Shown in pieces: positions 1-7,813 of a stretch of DNA of 64,000 nt. This DNA comes from Agrobacterium sp. AGB01 (GTDB lineage: Bacteria; Pseudomonadota; Alphaproteobacteria; Rhizobiales; Rhizobiaceae). Position 1 is the stretch's first letter; every line of letters begins with the position of its first letter. A program made the translations under genes and the position numbers. The stretch spans positions 248,001 to 312,000 of the forward strand of contig NZ_JACVAB010000007.1 of NCBI RefSeq assembly GCF_014851585.1, given 5' to 3'. The notes under the pieces are model-generated. The model worked only from the letters and a program-made list of their open reading frames with translations, had not been told where the DNA came from and did no database searches.

Positions 1-8
1 AACCCGCT

Positions 9-2417
9 TTAACGTTCATTGGCAAACACCCTCAGTAGATCGGCAGGATCGGTTGTGGCCAGTCGTCGCACCGGGATCAGAACCGAAATCAAAGCCGCCA
101 GCAGCGCAACAACGCCGAGCTTCAGCCAGTCGAATGGAAACAGGATCAGGGGCAACCTCCAGCCAAAAGCCTCGACATTGACGATTGCAAGCAAAACCCA
201 CGCAAGCGCAACTCCGACGGGAACCGCCGCGACAAAGGTCGCCAGCCACAAGGCGATCGTTCGGACGATTTCGAGTAGCGCGAGATCACGGCGGCGAAGC
301 CCCATCGCCCATACGGGAGCAAGCTGCGGCAGTCGAAGTGCTGACAATGTCAGCAGGCTGGAAAACATTGCAAAGCCGGCGACCGCGAGCGTGAGAATGT
401 TAAGCGCGCCGGTTACCGCAAATGTCTGCTCAAAGATCTCCGTCGACTGCCGTTTCAGGGCGGCCTGATCGATGACGTTGCTCTCTGGCAGGCCAAACTC
501 TTCTGACAGCTTTTTTCTGAATTCCGGCACCTGTTGCGGGTCCATACGCAAACCATACCGAAGTTTCGCCACATCAGGATAATGCCGGACAAGTGCGTCG
601 AGCCCGATCATGACCTGGCCACTTGGATTGCCGTAGTCAGAGAACACGCCAACAATCTCTGCGGACCAGCCACCGGGCAGGTTAATCCGTTCACCAAGGT
701 TTGCCTTGCCGGTTCGCCAAAGCTGCTCATTGACAAGCGCGCCTTGTCCACTGGCAATCTCGTCCCAGGTCGAGGTGGAGCGAGCAATCAAGGGCCAGTG
801 GTCGCGGTAGGTGGCATCATCTGCAACGCCTGAAATCTGTATGTGCCTGCCAAGCACCTCACCTTCCGTGCTCCAGATCGGCAGAATGGCCGTGACATGT
901 CCGGGCAGCCAGCCACGTAGCCTCTCGGCTTCCGCCTCATTGCGCGCTGTAACATACACCTCTGCGGCAAGACGCTGATCCAGCCAGCCCAAGAAGGTCT
1001 GCCGAAAACTGGACACCATTGTGCCGACACCGACATTGGCCGAAAGTGCCAGAAGCAGCGCCATCAGTGCCAGGGAAAGACCTGGCAATTGCTGGCGCGT
1101 GTCAGCCCAGAACCATTGCATGAGAACCTGTCGGGACATGTATTGTCCAGCAGCCATCACCAGTGACAACAGGGCTGGCAAAATAAGGGCTGCACCAAGC
1201 AGCAGCGCCCCGAGCACGGCAAAACCGGAGTAAAGCCCCTCGCCAGCGACCGCGATAATGGCAGAGACAAACAGCAAGGCAACGCCAACACCTGACTGAA
1301 CCATCAGCATTTTGGTTGACACGCGCGCCCAGGCTCTTTGTTGGGCAGCCGCTAGTATCGGCATTTTCCAGACATGCAGCAGATGTTGCACCGACGACAA
1401 GGCCGTGCCAGCCAACGCCATGGCCAGCCCTGCCAACCACCATTGCGGTCTGATCGAAAGTCCGCCTGCGACACTTGCCCCGTAGAGACCGCGCAATGTC
1501 GCCGCGACACCAGGCAGGAGAGCAGACGCTACGAGGTAACCCAGCACGACGCCCAGCACACCTGCGAGAAGGGCAAAGGCAATGGTTTCGATGGCAAGCA
1601 TTGTCGTGAGCGAGCGCAGCGATACTCCAAGCGACCGCAATGTTCTGAAGGTCGCGCGGCGTTGCTCAAAAGACAGGCCTGTCGCTGAGTAGACAATGAA
1701 AAGGCCGACTACGAATGCCAGAAAACCGAATGCTGTCAGATTAAGATGAAAACTGTCGGTCAGCTGGGCAACGTCAGGTCGCCCGCCGGCATCGCGCACC
1801 ATCAGGTCCGGTGCTATCATTGTGATGGCTTCAAGCCCTGCTTTCTGGTCAGGCGAGATCACGATCCTGCTCAATTCGCCATTGCGGTTCAGCAGCCGGT
1901 CGGCAACACTAATGTCAACAAAAGCTGCGCCATCGGGAAGATCCGCCTCTATTTTGACCGATAGACCGGCGGTATCGGTCAGGCGTGCGGCAGTCGCAGC
2001 CGACACGATCAACTGACCGGGCGAACGGACAAATTCGGTAAGACCCGCGGCGCTTGAAACTGGGGTAATCTGTGCTTGCAAGGGCATGCTCAGTGGATCG
2101 ATGCCAATCAGCCGGATGCGCGTCTGACCAAACCTGTAGTCACCCTCGATAACCGGTGAAGCAGACCAGCCCAAGCGGCGCAATTTTGCATATGTCTCGG
2201 TGGCGATAGTGCTTCCGTTTCGCGGCACCAATTGATCGAGAGCATTCTGGTCGAAGACGGCAGCAGCACGTCCGTAACTTGCCCTCGCCTCCGCATTGAT
2301 TGCCTGCACGCCAGACCACAGCGCGGTTGCAAGCGCCACCCCCAGAATGAGTGTTGTCAACTGCAGTGGTCTGTAACGCCAATGGGACAGCAGCGCCCAG
2401 AAGGCAATCATCCTCAT
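9..2417 (-). CDS. FtsX/MacB-type ABC transporter permease
   Basis: Large inner-membrane permease (802 residues) of the FtsX/LolC-like class. A transmembrane segment lies near residues 20-38, followed by a periplasmic region, a three-helix FtsX block at about 225-350, more hydrophobic segments at about 370-460, and a final FtsX block at about 670-790. The two FtsX blocks fit the double-module permeases that pair with a separate LolD-like ATPase. The ATG lies in an ATGA overlap with the stop of that ATPase and has AAGGG six bases upstream, so the two are translationally coupled. The family exports lipids, lipoproteins or small hydrophobic compounds or transmits mechanical force; the substrate here is unknown. 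Confidence 0.85.
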   Translation of the reverse strand: MRMIAFWALLSHWRYRPLQLTTLILGVALATALWSGVQAINAEARASYGRAAAVFDQNALDQLVPRNGSTIATETYAKLRRLGWSASPVIEGDYRFGQTRIRLIGIDPLSMPLQAQITPVSSAAGLTEFVRSPGQLIVSAATAARLTDTAGLSVKIEADLPDGAAFVDISVADRLLNRNGELSRIVISPDQKAGLEAITMIAPDLMVRDAGGRPDVAQLTDSFHLNLTAFGFLAFVVGLFIVYSATGLSFEQRRATFRTLRSLGVSLRSLTTMLAIETIAFALLAGVLGVVLGYLVASALLPGVAATLRGLYGASVAGGLSIRPQWWLAGLAMALAGTALSSVQHLLHVWKMPILAAAQQRAWARVSTKMLMVQSGVGVALLFVSAIIAVAGEGLYSGFAVLGALLLGAALILPALLSLVMAAGQYMSRQVLMQWFWADTRQQLPGLSLALMALLLALSANVGVGTMVSSFRQTFLGWLDQRLAAEVYVTARNEAEAERLRGWLPGHVTAILPIWSTEGEVLGRHIQISGVADDATYRDHWPLIARSTSTWDEIASGQGALVNEQLWRTGKANLGERINLPGGWSAEIVGVFSDYGNPSGQVMIGLDALVRHYPDVAKLRYGLRMDPQQVPEFRKKLSEEFGLPESNVIDQAALKRQSTEIFEQTFAVTGALNILTLAVAGFAMFSSLLTLSALRLPQLAPVWAMGLRRRDLALLEIVRTIALWLATFVAAVPVGVALAWVLLAIVNVEAFGWRLPLILFPFDWLKLGVVALLAALISVLIPVRRLATTDPADLLRVFANER

Positions 2418-3073
2418 GTGACAACCCTTCCGCCACTCAGAGTAATCCGCCGGTCCAGCTTGTCGGCCAGTCTGTTGGAATGCGTGACCAGAAGAAGGGC
2501 AATATCCGCCGATTTGGTCAGTCGCAACATGATATCGAGCACGATATCAGCCGTGGCTTCGTCCAGATTGCCGGTCGGTTCATCTGCAAAAATAAGCGAC
2601 GGTCTGGCCGCCAGCGTCCGCCCGATCGCCACCCTTTGCTGTTGGCCACCAGAAAGCTGTTCGGGGTAGCGATGAAGAAGCTGACCAATGCCAAGTTCTT
2701 CAACGAGTTGCGTTTCCCACACCGGATCAAAACGATCCGCGAGCTTGGCGTGAAACGAGATATTGGCTTTCACATCCAGACTTGGAATGAGATTGAACTG
2801 CTGGAAGATGACCCCGACATCGCGCCTGCGAAAGTCTGCACGACCGGCATCATCGAGATTGGTGATGTCGCGCCCGTTGACAGTGATAGTGCCGCTATCT
2901 GGCTTGTCCAACCCGCCTGCCAGGTGCAGAAGCGTGCTTTTGCCGCTACCGGATTCACCCGTCAGCGCAAGGCTCTCGCCTTTTGCCAGATCAAGCGTCA
3001 CACCTTTCAAGACCGGGATTTGCCCTTCGGCCGACGGGTATGATTTGGTGATATCAGAAAGCGAAAGGATCAT
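2414..3073 (-). CDS. ABC transporter ATP-binding protein, LolD/MacB-like
   Basis: Cytoplasmic ATPase (219 residues) that energises the FtsX-type permease overlapping its 3' end. Walker [10 protein letters not shown] is at residues 39-47, the signature LSGGQ at 140-144 and Walker B LIFADEP at 160-166, with DE completing the catalytic pair. Length and the extended signature are typical of the LolD/FtsE/MacB ATPase group. The gene is first in a two-gene operon read leftwards. No periplasmic adaptor of the MacA type lies beside it, so a complete tripartite pump is not shown by the window. Confidence 0.9.
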   Translation of the reverse strand: MILSLSDITKSYPSAEGQIPVLKGVTLDLAKGESLALTGESGSGKSTLLHLAGGLDKPDSGTITVNGRDITNLDDAGRADFRRRDVGVIFQQFNLIPSLDVKANISFHAKLADRFDPVWETQLVEELGIGQLLHRYPEQLSGGQQQRVAIGRTLAARPSLIFADEPTGNLDEATADIVLDIMLRLTKSADIALLLVTHSNRLADKLDRRITLSGGRVVT

Positions 3074-3252
3074 GGCAGTCTCACTAAGGAATATCAGGTG
3101 GAGCCACCCGCGCGTCGCTGCCGACGTCGCCAGTTTGCGACGCGGCGTGCGTCATCTATAATTCCACAGGCCAAACGATACCACCCATTGATCACCCCAT
3201 GGGAGGGAAATGGCGTTGATTTGGTGGGGAATGACGAATAAAGGACCGTCTG

Positions 3253-3699
3253 CTAGGCGACGCGACAATCCTGAACTGCCTTCAAAAAGGCATCCGGCAA
3301 GCATGGTTTGTTGATCCAGAAACGGCTCGCCCACGTAATTTCCGCAGCGGTATCAACCTGCGCATCATCAGCAGAATGCACAATGATGGGGACATTGCGG
3401 GATGAGAGGATTCCAGCGACCTCGTCCGAGGCACCGTCACGCAGACGTGTCTCTATAACCGCCAGCTGTGGTGTGTTGGTGTTCAGCCAATCTTGCGCTT
3501 CGGCACATGAGGTAAAGGTGACAACGTTTGAAAAACCGGCGCTCGTGAGCAAATCTTCGACCTCAAGGGCGATGAGCGGCTGGTCGTCCAGCACCAGAAC
3601 GGTGTCATATATACGCGTTACCAGTGTAACTTCTCCTTGCAAGAAACCGCAGCTTAGCAGTTTCTGACGCGCATAGGTGGAAGGTATGCCAGCGTACAT
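3253..3699 (-). CDS. Stand-alone receiver-domain protein with Asp-to-Glu substitution
   Basis: A single response-regulator receiver fold (148 residues as drawn) with no output domain. The acidic pair is D38-D39, the switch residue S109 and the conserved lysine K131, but the phospho-acceptor position reads VIET, with E83 where aspartate is expected. Glu at this position often mimics phosphorylation, so the protein may be locked in one state. The ATG used lacks a clear ribosome site; AAGGAG lies further in, eight bases before an in-frame CTG near residue 27, so the true start may be later. No histidine kinase is adjacent. The nearest genes are Crp/Fnr regulators. Confidence 0.7.
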   Translation of the reverse strand: MYAGIPSTYARQKLLSCGFLQGEVTLVTRIYDTVLVLDDQPLIALEVEDLLTSAGFSNVVTFTSCAEAQDWLNTNTPQLAVIETRLRDGASDEVAGILSSRNVPIIVHSADDAQVDTAAEITWASRFWINKPCLPDAFLKAVQDCRVA

Positions 3700-3801
3700 A
3701 AAATCCGTGGAATTTCCGGAATGCTATAGAATCACCAACCGTTTGAAATAGCTCAGGGCTTAACGGCTGTGGGTTCGGACTCACGCCCGTCAACGAGTGC
3801 C

Positions 3802-4515
3802 ATGAACGTTTCGGACCACCCCGCCTCTCGCAGTCGACTCCTAGCTCTTTTGCCTCCCCATGAATTCGCAAGTGTGACCGATGCGTTGACGCCGGTTGAC
3901 CTCCCGAAGGGCGAAGTCATCGCGAGTGCCAATGGCACCATCGAGTATGTCTATTTTCTTTGCAGTGGCATCGGGTCGGTGGTCACCGCATCCAAGGATG
4001 GTCAAAGGTCCGAAGCCGGCATGGTCGGGCGCGAGGGGTTTTGCCCGACTTCGGCAGGCGTGGGCGGAACCATCAGTGTTCACGAGGTGCTAATGCAGGT
4101 GTCGGGCGAAGCCTACCGCATGCCGATCGACGCGGTGAATGACAAGCTGTCGGCCAATCCGATCTTTGCAAACCTGCTAGCAAGATTCATCCAGACATTT
4201 GCCGCACAAATATCATACACGGCCCTCTGCAACGCCAATTATCAGGTCGACCAACGCCTGGCCCGATGGTTACTGATGTGCCACGATCGGCTGGACGACG
4301 ATGAAATAAGCCTCACCCACGACTTCGTTTCCCTGATGCTGGCGGTTAGACGACCCAGTATCACCAACGCGTTCCATGTTCTGGAAGGCATGAAGCTTGT
4401 TGTGGCAGAGCGCGGCAGGGTGACGATCCGTGATCGCAAGGGACTTGAGGAATTTGCCGGGGGTGCCTATGGCGAACCAGAAGCGGAGTATCGTCGACTG
4501 ATCGGTCCGTTTTGA
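3802..4515 (+). CDS. Crp/Fnr-family transcriptional regulator (copy 1)
   Basis: Regulator of 237 residues with an N-terminal cyclic-nucleotide-binding-like barrel (about residues 15-125) and a C-terminal winged helix-turn-helix (about 160-220). I chose the ATG at 3802; an in-frame GTG at 3769 would add eleven residues. No FNR-type cysteine cluster is visible in the N-terminus. The core RLARWLLMCHDR and the helix-turn-helix region closely match those of the second Crp/Fnr protein encoded about 300 bases away on the other strand, so the two are paralogues. The effector is unknown. Confidence 0.85.
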   Translation: MNVSDHPASRSRLLALLPPHEFASVTDALTPVDLPKGEVIASANGTIEYVYFLCSGIGSVVTASKDGQRSEAGMVGREGFCPTSAGVGGTISVHEVLMQVSGEAYRMPIDAVNDKLSANPIFANLLARFIQTFAAQISYTALCNANYQVDQRLARWLLMCHDRLDDDEISLTHDFVSLMLAVRRPSITNAFHVLEGMKLVVAERGRVTIRDRKGLEEFAGGAYGEPEAEYRRLIGPF

Positions 4516-4519
4516 TCAG

Positions 4520-4765
4520 TTATTTTTTCAAATGATTTTGCACAACGTCGTGGAAGGATACGCTGAACAGAAGTTTGCCAGCGTCATCCGATACATCCAC
4601 ATATTCATCAGCCACCACGCGCCCGCTCTTGATGAGTGCAGCAACCATTTCTCGGACCGCACCAATGGCACTCACGCGAGCAGCATCATCATTCGAAAAG
4701 TCATCGCCCTCGACATCGGAAACGATTTCTCCGTCACGGCGTAAGTGAAAGAAATATCGGCTCAT
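4520..4765 (-). CDS. DUF6894-type small protein
   Basis: An 81-residue protein beginning MSRYFFHLRRDGEIVSD and rich in Asp and Ala, matching the short DUF6894 proteins frequent in rhizobia (RYYFHL...D..G.E). It probably folds as a small soluble alpha/beta protein. It sits between two Crp/Fnr paralogues and runs in the same direction as the right-hand one. Its stop lies only four bases from the stop of the left-hand regulator. No function is established for the family, and none can be read from this sequence. Confidence 0.7.
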   Translation of the reverse strand: MSRYFFHLRRDGEIVSDVEGDDFSNDDAARVSAIGAVREMVAALIKSGRVVADEYVDVSDDAGKLLFSVSFHDVVQNHLKK

Positions 4766-4817
4766 ATCGACAACATCAGTCTGAGGGCGTTGTCATGTTT
4801 GGCTTCGTTTGCAACGT

Positions 4818-5534
4818 TCATGGGAAAAGGTCCTTCATAAGACGCCGGTACTCTGCCTCCGGCTTTCCGTAAGCGTCATGTGCAAACTCTTCAAGCGCAG
4901 CCCTGTTCCTTATTGTAATCATGCCACGTTGTGATTTGAGAAAACCGTTACCTTCCAACACGTGAAGTGAGGTGGTGACGCTTGGTCTACGTACAGCCAG
5001 CATTCGGGCAATAAACTCATGGGTCAGTGCGATCTCGTTTCCCGTCACACGGTCGTGGCACATCAAAAGCCAGCGTGCGAGCCGCTCATTGACCTCGTGG
5101 ACAGCGTTGGAAACTGCTGTCTGAGCAAGTTGGACTGAAAAAGCCTCGATTGACCGAATAACAATCTTTGAAAAGCTAGTATTTTCCATAGCAGCGCGGA
5201 AGTTTTTGTAGTCAACGCGATATGCATCGCCGGAAAGCTGCATCGTTACATCGTGCGAACTGGTTTCCACTTCGGCAATGGCAGTTGTTGGCACATACCC
5301 TTCAAAGCCGAAAATTCCTGCCTCTGCACTGTTTCCATCAGGCGTCGTAGTCACGAGCGAGCCTATGCCCGACGCCAGAAAGTATACATGGTCGATCGGT
5401 TCACCCACCCGGGCGAGAACTGTGCCACGAGGCAAGTCGACATATTCCAGGTGCTTTGCAATCAACGAAAAATCGTCGGGCGGAAGAATGGATAGTAGTT
5501 TGTTCCGAATGGAATCCTGATTGGCTGACACCAT
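4818..5534 (-). CDS. Crp/Fnr-family transcriptional regulator (copy 2)
   Basis: Regulator of 238 residues with the same architecture as the Crp/Fnr protein upstream: a cNMP-like sensor barrel, a dimerisation helix and a C-terminal winged helix-turn-helix containing LTHEFIARMLAVRRPSVT. The ATG at 5534 (MVSANQDS) is preferred over an upstream ATG at 5576 because homology to the paralogue begins just after it. The DUF6894 gene follows at a 52-base spacing on the same strand and may share its transcript. No Fe-S cysteine motif is seen, so direct oxygen sensing like FNR is not supported. Confidence 0.83.
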   Translation of the reverse strand: MVSANQDSIRNKLLSILPPDDFSLIAKHLEYVDLPRGTVLARVGEPIDHVYFLASGIGSLVTTTPDGNSAEAGIFGFEGYVPTTAIAEVETSSHDVTMQLSGDAYRVDYKNFRAAMENTSFSKIVIRSIEAFSVQLAQTAVSNAVHEVNERLARWLLMCHDRVTGNEIALTHEFIARMLAVRRPSVTTSLHVLEGNGFLKSQRGMITIRNRAALEEFAHDAYGKPEAEYRRLMKDLFP

Positions 5535-5741
5535 GACGTTCGCTTCCGTCTTGAGGCAAGAGTTGGCACCCCTCATCGTCTGCGCCTTCGAACACCCTGC
5601 AAACGACTACGGAAAGCTTATACGCAGGTAATCTGTTCAGCAACCCGACTTGCCGTCTTGCTTACCAACCAAATTTATTGGCTCGCACGGAACATCTGAG
5701 CCCTCTTGATGATTTAAAAGAACTAGCTCAGGAGAAAAATC

Positions 5742-6191
5742 ATGAAAAATCCAGTATCGCCTGCCGTTCAGTCGCTCCGCAAGGAGCAGGCTGCCGTCAA
5801 AGACAAGAGCGCAAATGACGACCTGCAGAACGCGATTGAAGATACGTTTCCCGCATCCGATCCTTTGTCGATAACGCAAACCTCCGTGCCTTCGGGACGG
5901 ACCGATGTTGACGCCGCAGAGAAGCTTGAAAACAGCGCTGCCCTCATAACATCCGGAACCGCCGCCCGTGACGACGACGCTACACGTCAGGAACTGCGAG
6001 AGCTCAGCAGCGAGATTACGAAACTTTCCGACGCCATTCGTTCTGTCGGCACATCATCTGCCAGATTGGCGAAAGCGGAAGTTCGCGACCAGGTGGAAAC
6101 GATTGAGGAGAAGGTGCGCGCTCAACCCTTATTGTGGGTATCAATGGCGGCAGCGGCCGGGTTTCTGTGGGGATCTGTCAGAGGCCGTTAA
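5742..6191 (+). CDS. Small tail-anchored protein with FPASDP motif and DUF883-like C-terminus
   Basis: A 149-residue hydrophilic protein carrying the short motif EDTFPASDP near residue 40, seen in many small rhizobial stress proteins. A long charged helical stretch (about 85-130) follows, then a C-terminal hydrophobic segment (PLLWVSMAAAAGFLWGS) ending VRGR. That tail resembles the ElaB/YqjD (DUF883) proteins, which anchor to the inner membrane and can bind ribosomes. The ATG follows CAGGAG at good spacing. It is a single-gene unit divergent from the second Crp/Fnr gene, so regulation by that protein is possible but not shown. Confidence 0.65.
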   Translation: MKNPVSPAVQSLRKEQAAVKDKSANDDLQNAIEDTFPASDPLSITQTSVPSGRTDVDAAEKLENSAALITSGTAARDDDATRQELRELSSEITKLSDAIRSVGTSSARLAKAEVRDQVETIEEKVRAQPLLWVSMAAAAGFLWGSVRGR

Positions 6192-6339
6192 CGCCCTACC
6201 TGAAATGGCTGGCAGTCACCTCTCGCGGCGATAAATTTTTGTTGAACTGGTGTGTTGCAACAAATTTAGCCCGCATGTGTTCCTGAAACGAAGCGTGGCA
6301 TCAATCTGCCCCGCCAGCACTCAAGGGAGCCAACTGTCG

Positions 6340-7566
6340 ATGTTCAGTAAAAACTACATTCTCGCCACCACGATGCTTGCATGCAGCCTCATTGCGGTTC
6401 CCGTTTCGGCCCAAGACAGCAACACCGCAGAAACAGGAAAAGCAAATGCGCCGCAGCAGGCGCCGGCGTTTGAAAACCAGACGCGGGCACCGTTGCCTGA
6501 AAACCAGCCACGTGTCGAAATGAAGGTTATTGCCAAGGACTTGCCACACCTGTGGGCAATGGAGTTCCTGCCGGATGGCCGCATGCTGGTCACCGCAAAG
6601 GAAGGTGCCATGCACATTGTCTCGCAAGATGGCAGTGCCGTCAGCGAGCCTATTGAAGGCGTTCCGGAAGTAGCCTCTGCTGGTCAGGGCGGCCTGCTGG
6701 ACGTTGCGCTCGCACCGGACTTTGAGACATCCGGCATGATCTATTTCTCGTTTTCAGAACCCCGCCAAGATGGCAACGGCACTTCCGTGGCCACAGCAAA
6801 ATTGGTCGAGGTCGATGGTGGTGCAAAACTCGAAGGTGTAACGACCATATTCCAGCAGACACCGAGTTACGACGGTGACAAGCATTTCGGTTCACGCCTG
6901 GTATTTGGACCGCAGGGTGAGTTGTATGTGACGGTCGGAGAGCGTTCAGACGCGGAAGTGCGCACTGGTGCGCAGGATCTGGCAAGCGGTTTTGGCAAGG
7001 TTTTCCGCATCGACACATCAGGCAAGGCAATTGAAGGCAATCCATTCATCGCCACGGATGGCGCGCTAGATGAGATCTGGAGCTTGGGACACCGCAATGT
7101 TCAGGCAGCAGCCCTCGATGGGCAGGGACGTCTGTGGCTGGTCGAACACGGTCCCAAGGGCGGCGATGAACTCAATCGACCGGAAGCCGGGAAAAATTAC
7201 GGTTGGCCAGAGGTAACCTACGGCATTGAATACAGCGGTCGCGCAGTGGGAGATGGTATTACCTCACAGCAAGGTACCGAGCAGCCGGTCTATTACTGGG
7301 ACCCCGTTATCGCGCCCTCCGGCATGGCCTATTATGATCATGACCTGATCCCGGAATGGAAAGGCGCGTTTCTGATTGGCGGACTTGTCAGCCAGGGCAT
7401 CGTCGCGGTCCATATGGATGGTGATCGTGTATCACATGAAGGACGGCTCGATCTCGAAGCACGTATCCGTGATGTGAAAGTTGCACCTGACGGTTCCGTT
7501 TTTGCAGTGACCGAAGAACGCGGTGGTGGAAACTCGACAATCATCAAAATCACCAATGCAACCTGA
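6340..7566 (+). CDS. Secreted PQQ-dependent sugar dehydrogenase (YliI/Asd-like)
   Basis: Periplasmic six-bladed beta-propeller (408 residues) of the soluble glucose/sorbosone dehydrogenase family, which oxidises aldose sugars with pyrroloquinoline quinone. A signal peptide covers residues 1-24 and ends VSA. Family landmarks include GQGGLLDVALAPDF, HFGSRLVFGPQGELYVTVGER, SLGHRNVQ and EHGPKGGDELN. The start at 6340 follows AAGGGAG; the longer reading frame upstream has no signal sequence character. No pqq genes lie nearby, so cofactor must come from elsewhere in the genome or the medium. It appears to be monocistronic. Confidence 0.88.
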   Translation: MFSKNYILATTMLACSLIAVPVSAQDSNTAETGKANAPQQAPAFENQTRAPLPENQPRVEMKVIAKDLPHLWAMEFLPDGRMLVTAKEGAMHIVSQDGSAVSEPIEGVPEVASAGQGGLLDVALAPDFETSGMIYFSFSEPRQDGNGTSVATAKLVEVDGGAKLEGVTTIFQQTPSYDGDKHFGSRLVFGPQGELYVTVGERSDAEVRTGAQDLASGFGKVFRIDTSGKAIEGNPFIATDGALDEIWSLGHRNVQAAALDGQGRLWLVEHGPKGGDELNRPEAGKNYGWPEVTYGIEYSGRAVGDGITSQQGTEQPVYYWDPVIAPSGMAYYDHDLIPEWKGAFLIGGLVSQGIVAVHMDGDRVSHEGRLDLEARIRDVKVAPDGSVFAVTEERGGGNSTIIKITNAT

Positions 7567-7574
7567 ATAAAACT

Positions 7575-7598
7575 GCGGGCTGTTTAACCGCCGCCCGC
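7575..7598 (+). terminator. Weak GC-rich hairpin after the sugar dehydrogenase
   Basis: Arms GCGGGC and GCCCGC around a 12-base loop lie just after the dehydrogenase stop. There is no clear U-tract, so this is only a possible terminator or mRNA end-protecting stem. Confidence 0.3.
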
Positions 7599-7813
7599 CA
7601 TATCAAAGCACTGCGCGCAACTGCTACGCGGCTCGCGCGGTGCATAATACATCCACCGGCATTGTACGCCAGCATGTTCCTTTTTTGTTCCTTTTGTGTT
7701 ATGCAGACGCCAACATTTACGGGCGTTCGGAATCGTCCGGGCCTGAACGCCATCACAGCAATGGCGTGACGGACTATGTAGCAGCGCGAAATGAGAGCAT
7801 TTACAGGCAACAA

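Noticed and set aside
6250-6339. N-terminal extension of the sugar dehydrogenase frame
   Set aside because: The signal peptide begins at 6340 with a good ribosome site; a 30-residue extension before a signal peptide would prevent its recognition.
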